37,741 bases of DNA from Flexilinea sp. (GTDB lineage Bacteria > Chloroflexota > Anaerolineae > Anaerolineales > Anaerolineaceae). Location: contig JAFRIR010000130.1 of NCBI GenBank assembly GCA_017432685.1, positions 1 through 37,741 of the forward strand, in the 5' to 3' direction. The notes beneath the pieces are model-generated. The model did not search any database, was not told the origin of the DNA, and saw nothing but the letters and a program-made list of their open reading frames with translations. Shown here piece after piece: positions 8,952 to 16,956 of the stretch (within the stretch, counting starts at the first letter, position 1; each line of letters opens with the position of its first letter). Made by a program: the position numbers and the translations under genes.

Positions 8952-9748
8952 CCCAGTTCTCTTGTTTTTTCAAGACAGGCGATCATGCCCTCGGTGACAG
9001 CCGTGCGCAGTCCTTCCTTTTCCATCGCTGCCAGGGCTGCCGCTGTGGTACCGCCGGGAGAAGTGACTTCGTTTTTGAGGATCACCGGATGCTTTCCCAC
9101 CTGCTTCATATAAGCAGCCGAACCGAGAACCGTCTGCAGCACGACCTTTTCGGAAAGCGGCCGGGGCAATCCCATCTGTACAGCAGCGTCGATCATGGAT
9201 TCGATGAATAGATAAACATAAGCCGGACCGGAACCGGAGACAGCCGTCACAAGGTCGAGATCGGATTCCCGTTTTACCTCAAACTGCATGCCAAGTGCAG
9301 AAAGGATATTTTCCGTAAGGATTTTCTGTTCCGGGAGAACCGCATCTGTGGCGAACCACCCGCAAACGCCTTCACTGATCCGGGCGGGGGTGTTCGGCAT
9401 GATACGTACTACCCGTTTGGCATCCAATGTGTCTCTGAAACGGCTGACCGGCACACCGGCAGCGATCGAAAGCAGCAATGCGTCAGATGGAATTTCTTCT
9501 CTGATACTGATCACAGCATCATCCAGAAACTGCGGTTTTACGGCGATCAGTACTGCGTCTGCGTGTCTGACTGCCTCTGCATTAGATGCGGAGATATTAA
9601 CACCAAGCTGTTCGTTCAGCTCTTGACATTTTCCCGAGTCGGGATCACTGATAAAAATTTCTTCAGCCTGCAAGACTTTGTTATTTACGATCCCGGTAAT
9701 GATGGCGCTGCCCATCATTCCGGCACCGATCACCGCAAATTTCATCAT
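8942..9748 (-). CDS. proC: Pyrroline-5-carboxylate reductase
   Basis: A 268-residue enzyme of typical length for ProC, which reduces 1-pyrroline-5-carboxylate to proline with NAD(P)H. Visible features: N-terminal Rossmann motif VIGAGMMGSAI; IAVKPQ; the conserved RIMPNTPA segment; and the C-terminal family signature VTSPGGTTAAALAAME. The start is one of two adjacent ATGs (9748 or 9745). AGGAGG lies 4 and 7 bases upstream respectively, which slightly favours the second. It is 14 nt downstream of the membrane-protein stop and 24 nt before mtaB, inside a five-gene operon. Confidence 0.93.
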   Translation of the reverse strand: MMKFAVIGAGMMGSAIITGIVNNKVLQAEEIFISDPDSGKCQELNEQLGVNISASNAEAVRHADAVLIAVKPQFLDDAVISIREEIPSDALLLSIAAGVPVSRFRDTLDAKRVVRIMPNTPARISEGVCGWFATDAVLPEQKILTENILSALGMQFEVKRESDLDLVTAVSGSGPAYVYLFIESMIDAAVQMGLPRPLSEKVVLQTVLGSAAYMKQVGKHPVILKNEVTSPGGTTAAALAAMEKEGLRTAVTEGMIACLEKTRELGNK

Positions 9749-9762
9749 TACACCTCCTGTGG

Positions 9763-11238
9763 CTATTTAGCGATTACCGAATTTTTCCCGTACCATGCTG
9801 CTACCGGAGTGTTTTCTTCCGGGTATTCGGAGAGCTCATGGTAGAAAAGAATATAAGGCCGGTAAGGAAAACGCTTCAGTACGGCATCCTTTACTTCCGG
9901 ATCCTTCAGAATTTTCAGTCTTTGTTTGTATGTGTAGCCATAGTGTCCCATTTGTCCGCTTCGGTATGAACGGTAAGCGCTGATGCTTGTGGTGTCAAAC
10001 CATTTGATGCGGGTCATCCCGAAACCAAAAACGATCATCACAGACAGGAGCAAAACCACACTGTACCGGTTTTTCCGGGCAGCAGGAAACCAGCGTTCAG
10101 GCAACGATTTCTTTTGAACCAGCCAGCCGATCCAATAAAAAATGTTGAATATTGCCAAAAACAGCATTCCAAAGAAAATGATGTTGGTAATCCTGCCTAA
10201 TTGACTCAGACTTTGCTCTGTCATTGCGTAGATTGGAGGATAGAACATCACGCCGGTCAGGCAGGTTGAATAGATGGTCACGAGTACCGGAAATTCGAAA
10301 CGGATCTCTGTATAAACAGCGATCCGCCACAGTATGGGGACCAGCGCAAGGATCAGTGTCCAAACAGGCAGGGTGAACCATTTTCCGAGGGAGAGTCCTG
10401 CTTCCCGAAAAGAGAGGAAAACCGATTGAAGCAGTCCCGGCTGGGCAAAAAAAGTTTGTCTGTTTGCATTGCCCGGGGCAGCCACATTCAAACCAAAAGA
10501 GACAAGATAACAAAAAACCGGGATCAACAGAAGTTTTCTGTCAGTATGTTTCTGCAGCAGCAGAAATATTTCCAGGCTTATCAGTATGGTTGCTGTTGTC
10601 AGTCCCGTCACCAGATTTCCGCCGCCGATGACCAGGAACAGAACGCTTGCTGCGATCAGTGTGCCGGTTCCATGTTCCCTGTTTTTGCGCAGGAGAAAGC
10701 GCAGTAAAATCGCAAAAGCCAGGGCTGAGAGTCCAAAGAAAAAGGTGTAATACACTGCTCCTGTGTACCAGTAGATACCCTGACTTGCGCGGGGCAGGAA
10801 CTGTGTGCAGAGGATCGACCAGATGGACGCAATGACACAGCATTCCGCTTTCGGTGCACCAAAAAGCTTGCCGAATATGGCAAAAATCAGGGAGAAATTG
10901 CCGATAAGCAGCATCGCGAGAATCAGCCAGGGACCGATCTGATAGTATTGTTCGCCAAAGATCATCGGATTCAGCGTGAACAGAAAAATCGCGCTGAAGG
11001 TTCCCTGCCAGCCGAAGTAAAGGTCATAAACACGATCCCACGCTGCCTTGAGAACAGAACCGAGCGATCCGGTACGTGTCCATGCCTGATAGGTTGGAAG
11101 CCCGTTGGAGTAGTCGTCCAGCGCCGGCACATCAAAGCGTGCAGCGTTGAGCATGGGGATCATCAGCAGAAGCAGGGCAAGGCATGCGAGAACAGCAAAA
11201 ATTTTGATCGGAATTCCGGCAGAAGTGAGGCGTTTCAT
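9763..11238 (-). CDS. Polytopic membrane protein (DUF6056-like, possible GT-C glycosyltransferase)
   Basis: About 491 residues with roughly 11-12 hydrophobic segments. An early acidic loop motif (FDVPALDDYSNG) follows the first transmembrane helix, and NVAAPGNANRQ lies in a later loop. An acidic pair in the first extracytoplasmic loop is typical of GT-C-type glycosyltransferases, and the arrangement resembles DUF6056 proteins. Function remains uncertain. I chose the ATG at 11238, which overlaps the upstream methyltransferase stop (ATGA). A longer frame to 11313 would run inside that gene. It is cotranscribed with proC. Confidence 0.7.
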   Translation of the reverse strand: MKRLTSAGIPIKIFAVLACLALLLLMIPMLNAARFDVPALDDYSNGLPTYQAWTRTGSLGSVLKAAWDRVYDLYFGWQGTFSAIFLFTLNPMIFGEQYYQIGPWLILAMLLIGNFSLIFAIFGKLFGAPKAECCVIASIWSILCTQFLPRASQGIYWYTGAVYYTFFFGLSALAFAILLRFLLRKNREHGTGTLIAASVLFLVIGGGNLVTGLTTATILISLEIFLLLQKHTDRKLLLIPVFCYLVSFGLNVAAPGNANRQTFFAQPGLLQSVFLSFREAGLSLGKWFTLPVWTLILALVPILWRIAVYTEIRFEFPVLVTIYSTCLTGVMFYPPIYAMTEQSLSQLGRITNIIFFGMLFLAIFNIFYWIGWLVQKKSLPERWFPAARKNRYSVVLLLSVMIVFGFGMTRIKWFDTTSISAYRSYRSGQMGHYGYTYKQRLKILKDPEVKDAVLKRFPYRPYILFYHELSEYPEENTPVAAWYGKNSVIAK

Positions 11239-12149
11239 TCGTTTTTGCCAGCCTTTCCGCTCATCCAGCGGCCGTAGACTGCCATCGAAAGCAGCCGTCC
11301 GGCTTTGTCGCAATTACAGACTTCTCCCACAGAAACTGTCCCGTTTCGTTTGCGGTTCACTTCCCTGAGCGCATTATAGAGCGTCACGGAAGAAGCCTTG
11401 ACGGCATATGCAGTCACCAGCATGAAATCGGCCTGATCCGAAAGCGCCCCCGCACAGGCCTCAAGCAGAGCCGGGAAGCCTTTATAGAATTCCCAGACTT
11501 CGCCCTTCGGTCCCCGTCCGAATTTGGGCGGATCGAGGATCACACCCTCATAAAACGAGCCGCGCCGGGCTTCTCGCTGCACAAATTTCAGCGCGTCATC
11601 AAGGATCCAGCGGATGCGGTCCAGGGGAACTTTGCTGAGGTCCTGGTTTTCTTTTGCCCAGGCGACAGCTTTTTTTGAGGCATCCAGATGGGTCACCTTT
11701 GCCCCGGCTGCCGCACAGGCCATGGTGGCAGCGCCGGTATAACCGAAGAGATTCAGGACCTTCATGGGTTTCCCGTAATTGCGGACCCGTTCCATAAGCC
11801 AGTCCCATTGGCAGGCCTGCTCCGGAAAAACACCCAGCTGCTTGGAGTTGGAGAGCATGGCCTTGAGTGTGAGGTTCCGGTAACGGAGCTTCCAGCTGTC
11901 GGGGAGTTTCTTTAAGGTTTTCCAGTGCCCGCCGTTTTCTTCCGCAGAGGGAATGAACTCCGCGCTGGCCTGCTTCCATTCGCTTTCATCCATCAGAGGG
12001 GTCCAGACGGCTTCCGCTTCCGGACGGATCAAGCGATAAGGTCCAAACTGCTCGAGTTTCCGCCCGTTCCCGCTGTCCAGCAATTGATAATCTTCCCACG
12101 CCGGGGAAGTCAGTAAATTCACGATCGGTGTTGAAGAATCATATTTCAT
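11235..12149 (-). CDS. Class I SAM-dependent rRNA methyltransferase
   Basis: About 304 residues. The N-terminal region has the DYQLLDSGNGRKLEQFGPYRLIRPE signature seen in the RlmI/RlmK-related cytosine or guanine methyltransferases. The Rossmann methyltransferase core follows: motif I VLNLFGYTGAATMACAAAG, acidic THLDASK, then the ILDPPKFGRG motif IV. It probably methylates 23S rRNA at an unassigned site. I chose the ATG at 12149, because homologues begin just before this point and a TATAAT lies six bases upstream, suggesting a leaderless transcript. An ATG at 12167 directly abutting GGAGG is the alternative. It is the first gene of the operon running to the nucleoside kinase. Confidence 0.83.
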   Translation of the reverse strand: MKYDSSTPIVNLLTSPAWEDYQLLDSGNGRKLEQFGPYRLIRPEAEAVWTPLMDESEWKQASAEFIPSAEENGGHWKTLKKLPDSWKLRYRNLTLKAMLSNSKQLGVFPEQACQWDWLMERVRNYGKPMKVLNLFGYTGAATMACAAAGAKVTHLDASKKAVAWAKENQDLSKVPLDRIRWILDDALKFVQREARRGSFYEGVILDPPKFGRGPKGEVWEFYKGFPALLEACAGALSDQADFMLVTAYAVKASSVTLYNALREVNRKRNGTVSVGEVCNCDKAGRLLSMAVYGRWMSGKAGKNE

Positions 12150-12155
12150 GAAATC

Positions 12156-12161
12156 ATTATA
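12156..12161 (-). promoter_or_regulatory. -10 box immediately upstream of the methyltransferase start
   Basis: TATAAT on the minus strand, six bases before the ATG at 12149. Transcription would start at or next to the ATG. The -35 region is weak (TCAGCA at 17 nt). Compare the U32 gene promoter at 16038. Confidence 0.45.
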
Positions 12162-12253
12162 CACCATCCTCCGGGAATTGCTGAGCGAGAGGACAGATAC
12201 AAACAATTATCGGCAGGGAAGAAAAAGCTACCAGGGACACCCTATATAATGAT

Positions 12254-12311
12254 AAAACAGCGTTAAAAACAGCAGTCGATTGTTGATATTAACGCTGTTT
12301 TGTGATATACT
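12254..12311 (+). promoter_or_regulatory. Promoter with built-in 13-bp inverted repeat for the AAA/DUF4143 gene
   Basis: TTGATA (12283-12288), a 17-nt spacer and TATACT (12306-12311) form a good sigma-70-type promoter. A perfect 13-bp inverted repeat (AAAACAGCGTTAA at 12254-12266 and TTAACGCTGTTTT at 12289-12301) places its right arm exactly in the spacer, as an operator would. A direct copy of the left half lies after the gene at 13611. Confidence 0.7.
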
Positions 12312-12341
12312 ATCTTCATAAATCATTATGGAGCGACAGTC

Positions 12342-13601
12342 ATGGCATATGTTCATCGGACAATTGAAGAAAACATCATAAAAACAGGAAAGTCATTTCC
12401 CTGTCTGGTTGTTTACGGTCCCCGTCAGGTTGGAAAATCGACAACGGCAGAAATGCTGTATGGAGACTCATTCAGAAAAGTTACACTTGATAACATTAAT
12501 GACAGGGCGCTTGCCAATCAAAATCCAAGAGCTTTTCTTGAAACATACGGATGGCCGCTGATCATTGACGAAATCCAGAAAGCGCCGGGATTATTGGATG
12601 AAATCAAGCAAAAAATTGATGAACAGCGTTTGATCTGGCTAAAAACCGGAACAGAGAGGCAGTTGATGTATATTCTTACAGGCTCCAACCAGTTTGAATT
12701 ACAGCAGGGAATCTCGGATTCTCTTGCCGGACGCTGCGGCATAATCAACATGGCTTCATTTTCTCAGGCAGAAAAATACAATTCTGCAGGGACTCTCTTC
12801 GATCCGGATATTGAACTTCTTTTGAAACATGAACGGGAAACTCCTGTGAAATACAGAACACGAGCAGAAATATTTTCTGATATTTTCCAGGGTGGGATGC
12901 CGGATGTTGTGACCGGAGTCTCACAAAGAGATGTGTATTACCGTTCTTATGTGAATACCTACATCGAAAAGGACGTGAGAAAGCTGATCACAGCTGATAA
13001 CGAGATGTTATTCCGGAATTTTCTTTCGATCGTTGCATTGCGTACATCACAGGAACTGCATTATGAAATCATAGCCAACAATGTTGGCATTGACACGCGG
13101 ACTTGTAAAAGATGGATATCGATCCTGGAAACATCCGGTATCATCTGCCTGATGCAGCCCTATATGGCCAACATATCAAACCGAATTATCAAAGCGCCAA
13201 AACTTTATTTTATGGATAGCGGGCTCTGTGCATATTTATGCCGATGGCCGAGTGCGGAATTACTCGAACAATGCGCTATGAACGGTGCCTTTTTTGAAAC
13301 TTACGCAGTCAGTGAACTGATCAAAAATCTTTATGCACACAATATTGATCCAAAGGATGTGCTCTATTATTACCGGGATGTAGATCAAAAAGAAATTGAC
13401 CTGTTGTTTATCAAAGAGAATTCAATTTACCCGATTGAAATCAAAACCGGGAGTTCTCCAAAAAACCCGACTCGCAATTTTTCAGTTCTTCAAAAATATC
13501 ATATGCCTGTCAAGCCGGGTTTGATCCTTGACACCTGCGATAAAATACGCCCTGTCAATGAACTGGCTTATACTTACCCTGTTTATTTGCTTGGAATGTG
13601 A
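12342..13601 (+). CDS. AAA ATPase with DUF4143 C-terminal domain
   Basis: A 419-residue protein. The AAA_14-type ATPase has Walker A GPRQVGKST (26-34) and Walker B LIIDEIQ (about 71-77). A central winged-helix/DUF4143 region is followed by a C-terminal PD-(D/E)XK-like segment, EIDLLFI...PIEIKTG (about 350-368). Proteins of this family are common, patchily distributed and mostly uncharacterised. The start ATG has GGAG eight bases upstream. The gene is the only + strand gene in its neighbourhood, looks AT-richer than its neighbours, has a promoter overlapped by an inverted repeat, and is followed by a near-copy of that repeat. This suggests a horizontally acquired unit. Confidence 0.85.
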   Translation: MAYVHRTIEENIIKTGKSFPCLVVYGPRQVGKSTTAEMLYGDSFRKVTLDNINDRALANQNPRAFLETYGWPLIIDEIQKAPGLLDEIKQKIDEQRLIWLKTGTERQLMYILTGSNQFELQQGISDSLAGRCGIINMASFSQAEKYNSAGTLFDPDIELLLKHERETPVKYRTRAEIFSDIFQGGMPDVVTGVSQRDVYYRSYVNTYIEKDVRKLITADNEMLFRNFLSIVALRTSQELHYEIIANNVGIDTRTCKRWISILETSGIICLMQPYMANISNRIIKAPKLYFMDSGLCAYLCRWPSAELLEQCAMNGAFFETYAVSELIKNLYAHNIDPKDVLYYYRDVDQKEIDLLFIKENSIYPIEIKTGSSPKNPTRNFSVLQKYHMPVKPGLILDTCDKIRPVNELAYTYPVYLLGM

Positions 13602-13610
13602 AATTTTGCA

Positions 13611-13652
13611 AAAACAGCGTTAAAAACAGCAATCGGTTGTAGTTTTTAACGC
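13611..13652. repeat. 3' copy of the flanking repeat and bidirectional hairpin
   Basis: AAAACAGCGTTAAAAACAGC is identical to 12254-12273 and in the same orientation. It also forms a perfect 11-bp hairpin (GCGTTAAAAAC 13617-13627, GTTTTTAACGC 13642-13652). It lies between two converging genes, so it could act as a two-way terminator. Confidence 0.65.
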
Positions 13653-13657
13653 AATCT

Positions 13658-16030
13658 TTATAAAACGGATTTGTCGTAGATGTTCGGGACGATTGTGTTT
13701 GAAGAAACTTTCCCTGCCAATATATTTTCATATTTCTTTAAGATATTGGAAGTTGTCTCATAATCTTCATTATCAAAGTTTAGTCTGAATGTTTTAACCT
13801 TAAAAGAATTGATGTTCTCCCGGATGTCAATGGGCTCGGTAGTTTGAATGGTGCAGAGACAGTTTTTACAATCGGTATCCAAATGGAAGCTGTCTTTCCC
13901 ACAGCGCAGGGTGTATTTTTCCGGATGTCCGTACTTCGCGCAGTGGATGCTGTTCTGCTTTTTCCCGGCGAAATTACCGATGGGACACTGATGTGTGACC
14001 ATCAGCGGGAGGCGTCCGTAAGCCAAAATCTCTGCCCGGGACCGGTCCGCCAGCCTATTGATCTCCTCTCGGCTCATTTCCACCGAAAGCCCGATGCTTT
14101 CCGCGCCCAGGGATTGCCAGAATTCATAGCTCCGGCTGTTCATCACATTGCCGGAGATATCCAGTGCGAAGGGCTTTCCGCTCTCCTTCACTGCCTGGTA
14201 ATGTCCGAGATTGTTGATGAGCCAACCGTCGATTCCGGCATCATGACAAAGCTTAAAAGAATCTGAGATATTTACTTTTATATAATCGCGCCAGATTCTT
14301 GGAAGTTTTATGTGTAATAATTTATTAAGATTATGAGCAGAAATTGCTGTATTATGGATATCTTTCATTAAGGTATCATTCATGTCCACATAGATACTCT
14401 TAACAAAATTACAGCGAAGAACAGCTTTGAATTGCGCCTTATTCTTAACAAATACGGATAGAGATTTATCTGATTCGGAATTGTCTGTATCCGGTGGTAA
14501 AACGACCGGGTAATTCCTTTCAGATTTCTTTAAGCTGATAAGCATGTTTTGCAATAAATCGATTGCAGTATTTCTTAAGCTGTTGAGTGAAGATTTGTTA
14601 AGGTAAAGTCCGTCTTCTACATCCGCATCGATCTGCTCTGCCCGGAAGATCGTGTTCCCGAGTTTGCCGATCTGTTCCCGCACGCTTTCAGCTGTCAGCG
14701 GCTGGTTCAGTGCGGCGGACGGTACCTCCCCGTTAATTTCCACCGTTTCACCGGCTGCAGTAAGGCGCAGCTGAGCCGGCTGCCCGGCACGCAGGGTGAC
14801 CTGAGCCTCAAGCGGAACCTTGCGGGTTATTGTTTCGTATCGGGGTTTGAGCGTATCCATCAGGCGTTTATCATAGGTCTGCCAGACCTCCTGATTTTCC
14901 CTGATTTCACCGCGGATCGGTACAAACACCTTTTTCCCGGCTTCCGAGGGTTTGTTCAGGTAAGTGCCGGCGCCTTCTTCGTCCTCGGTGCGGATCTCGA
15001 TCCCGTCACCCGGGATCATGTTTTTTTCAAAACGGATCGCTGCCAACTGTTTTTTTCGGTCATAGGAGAGCACCCTGCCGGCATAAACGCCCCAATGCTT
15101 CGGATGAGTCGGGCACATCATCTCCATTCCGGAATGAGTTTTGAGATAGCCTCTTGAAAATGCGCCCCGGTTGAAGAGCTGCTGCAGAACAAGAATATCA
15201 TCCGGGTCCACTTCATAGCGAGCGCCGCTGTAAAACAGGTCCAGATATTTGCGGTAGATTCCTGTCACACCCGCCACATATTCGGGTGACTTCATGCGTC
15301 CTTCGATCTTGAGCGAGGCTACCCCGGTTCTCAGCAGATCCGGCAGCAGCGGCAGGGTACAGATGTCTTTGGTGGAAAGCAGATGTCCTTGAGCGATTTT
15401 TTCCCGATCGCACAGTAAATCATAACACAGCCTGCAATTCTGCGCACACCGCCCGCGGTTACCGGAACGGTTCCCGAGTACGGAGCTCATCAGGCACTGG
15501 CCGGAATAGGAGACACACAGCGCTCCATGGATGAAGGTTTCGATGCGTATTTTCGAGTTGGCTGCAATGTGTGAGATTTCTCGTATGTTCAGCTCGCGGC
15601 TGAGGACAGCAGTCGTCAGCCCCATGGCTTCGAAGGCTTTCACATCGTCGAGGCTGTTGGCGGTGAGTTGTGTGGATGCATGGACCGGGAGCTCCGGCCA
15701 ATATTTCCGCACCAGCGAGATCGCCCCCAGATCCTGCATGATGAGACCATCCACCCCCATGGCATAAAGACCGTCGATAAAGGGGACAAGCGCTTCGAAT
15801 TCCTCATCTTTATAAAGCGTGTTGACGGTGACATAGACCTTTACCTGATAAGAGTGGCAAAGGTCACAGACCTGTTCCAGTGTCTCATCATCAAAATTTG
15901 AGGCGTAGGCACGGGCATTGAACAGCCGCCCGCCCAGGTAAACGGCATCTGCACCGTTGTTTACTGCCGCCTTCACGCAGTCAAAATTCCCGCAGGGAGA
16001 AAGCAATTCCGCTCTTTTTTGTTCGTCCAT
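13658..16030 (-). CDS. U32 family protein (RlhA/peptidase U32 type, two-half form)
   Basis: A 790-residue protein. The N-terminal U32 domain starts ELLSPCGNFDCVKAAVNNGADAVYLGG. The family signature ETFIHGALCVSYSGQCLMSS and the Fe-S cysteine set (GRCAQNCRLCYDLLC) lie around residues 165-210. A DUF3656-like middle region (about 380-480) is followed by a second U32-like half with its own cysteines (CPIGNFAG, HCAKYG, CKNCLC). Characterised relatives (RlhA, TrhP) hydroxylate RNA using prephenate-derived chemistry. Protease activity is the older name only. No Shine-Dalgarno precedes the ATG. A TATAAT lies seven bases upstream, suggesting leaderless expression. The part coding the start of the second half (about 14260-14640) is noticeably AT-rich compared with the rest. 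Confidence 0.85.
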   Translation of the reverse strand: MDEQKRAELLSPCGNFDCVKAAVNNGADAVYLGGRLFNARAYASNFDDETLEQVCDLCHSYQVKVYVTVNTLYKDEEFEALVPFIDGLYAMGVDGLIMQDLGAISLVRKYWPELPVHASTQLTANSLDDVKAFEAMGLTTAVLSRELNIREISHIAANSKIRIETFIHGALCVSYSGQCLMSSVLGNRSGNRGRCAQNCRLCYDLLCDREKIAQGHLLSTKDICTLPLLPDLLRTGVASLKIEGRMKSPEYVAGVTGIYRKYLDLFYSGARYEVDPDDILVLQQLFNRGAFSRGYLKTHSGMEMMCPTHPKHWGVYAGRVLSYDRKKQLAAIRFEKNMIPGDGIEIRTEDEEGAGTYLNKPSEAGKKVFVPIRGEIRENQEVWQTYDKRLMDTLKPRYETITRKVPLEAQVTLRAGQPAQLRLTAAGETVEINGEVPSAALNQPLTAESVREQIGKLGNTIFRAEQIDADVEDGLYLNKSSLNSLRNTAIDLLQNMLISLKKSERNYPVVLPPDTDNSESDKSLSVFVKNKAQFKAVLRCNFVKSIYVDMNDTLMKDIHNTAISAHNLNKLLHIKLPRIWRDYIKVNISDSFKLCHDAGIDGWLINNLGHYQAVKESGKPFALDISGNVMNSRSYEFWQSLGAESIGLSVEMSREEINRLADRSRAEILAYGRLPLMVTHQCPIGNFAGKKQNSIHCAKYGHPEKYTLRCGKDSFHLDTDCKNCLCTIQTTEPIDIRENINSFKVKTFRLNFDNEDYETTSNILKKYENILAGKVSSNTIVPNIYDKSVL

Positions 16031-16037
16031 GGGAATA

Positions 16038-16043
16038 ATTATA
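16038..16043 (-). promoter_or_regulatory. -10 box of the U32 gene, leaderless type
   Basis: TATAAT on the minus strand ends seven bases before the start codon at 16030, and no purine-rich ribosome binding site lies between. The mRNA would begin at about the A of ATG. No good -35 is visible. Confidence 0.5.
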
Positions 16044-16124
16044 CAATTGAATCAGAGCTAATGTTGTGAAAGAAATATAATTCGGCATTTGGAAAAAAAT
16101 TGTGTTTGGGCAGAAGCATTAGTC

Positions 16125-16164
16125 TTAAACAAAACGGAGCAGGGCTTTATTCCCTGCTCCGTTT
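16125..16164 (-). terminator. Intrinsic terminator of the secreted-protein gene
   Basis: A perfect 13-bp stem (AAACGGAGCAGGG 16132-16144, CCCTGCTCCGTTT 16152-16164) with a 7-nt loop. On the minus strand it is followed by TTTTGTTTAAG. It lies 16 bases past the stop of the gene ending at 16181. Confidence 0.9.
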
Positions 16165-16180
16165 GTCCGGTAACAACGGT

Positions 16181-16732
16181 TTACAATGATTCGAAATATT
16201 CGCGGTTGATCAGAACCAGCGCCAACTGCCCGTATTCATCCTCTGTTTCAGCCTTGCCTGCCAGAAGCGCGATCGTGCTGTCTCCGGCAACGGTATAAGT
16301 TTCATCAAAGCTCTCCGCATAAGCAGCTAATTTTTCATTTTCATAGGGTTCAGCATTTTCGAATCCATAGGATTCATAGAGAGCCTGGAAAGCGGGAACC
16401 AGAATTTCGCTGTTATAAAGGACGCTGTAACATTCAACTTCCCAGAGGGCTTCGGTTTCGTCGTCAAAATAGAAAACATAGGCGAAGCTTTCTTCTTCGG
16501 TTTCCTGGGAGGCTGTAATTGTTTTCCCGTATTTCTCATCCTGCTCCACGCTGATTTCCACATCATATTCATTCAGCATGTTATAGATCTCTTCAGCGGT
16601 TGTTTCCCATGAGATCATATCGCCGACGGTATCAAAGGTCAGAGATTTTTCTTCTACCGCGGTTTCCTGTGCGGAGACAGCAGAGAAACAAACGAGCATA
16701 ACAGCCAATACAACAAAGATAATTTTTTTCAT
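16181..16732 (-). CDS. Secreted protein of unknown function
   Basis: 183 residues. A clear Sec signal peptide (MKKIIFVVLAVMLVCFSAVSA, cleavage likely before QE) is followed by a very acidic, Glu- and Tyr-rich mature region with no family I recognise. There is no lipobox cysteine, so it is probably exported or periplasmic rather than lipidated. AAGGAG precedes the ATG by about nine bases. It has its own strong terminator and is separated from neighbours by gaps, so it is probably monocistronic. The pattern W-E-C-Y-S-V and repeated short acidic strands suggest a small beta-rich fold, but that is only an impression. Confidence 0.75.
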   Translation of the reverse strand: MKKIIFVVLAVMLVCFSAVSAQETAVEEKSLTFDTVGDMISWETTAEEIYNMLNEYDVEISVEQDEKYGKTITASQETEEESFAYVFYFDDETEALWEVECYSVLYNSEILVPAFQALYESYGFENAEPYENEKLAAYAESFDETYTVAGDSTIALLAGKAETEDEYGQLALVLINREYFESL

Positions 16733-16865
16733 TTTTTTAAACTCCTTATATCATATTAAATCAAGCTTGCAGCCTGATTTTTACTTTAAAACAAACTATT
16801 GACAGACAATGTTTCATGAATGGTTGTCATTTTATTATAGATCAGATATCTGTTCAAAACCTGGC

Positions 16866-16931
16866 GACGCATCACGGGATACAGCCCTGCCGTGCGGGCT
16901 TCGCCGCAGCATCAGACCTGTCTCCGTGTGC
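16866..16931 (-). repeat. Palindromic element, family A copy 1
   Basis: 66 bp, read on the minus strand as GCACACGGAGACAG ... GGCTGTATCCCGTGATGCGTC, with a central GGCGAAGCC. It is nearly identical (a handful of differences) to 20765-20830 in the opposite orientation. Outer arms are complementary. It lies 3' of the DUF1254 gene. The gap 16733-16956 holds nothing else I can identify. Confidence 0.75.
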
Positions 16932-16956
16932 TTTGTTCTGAATAGATTCATCATTA

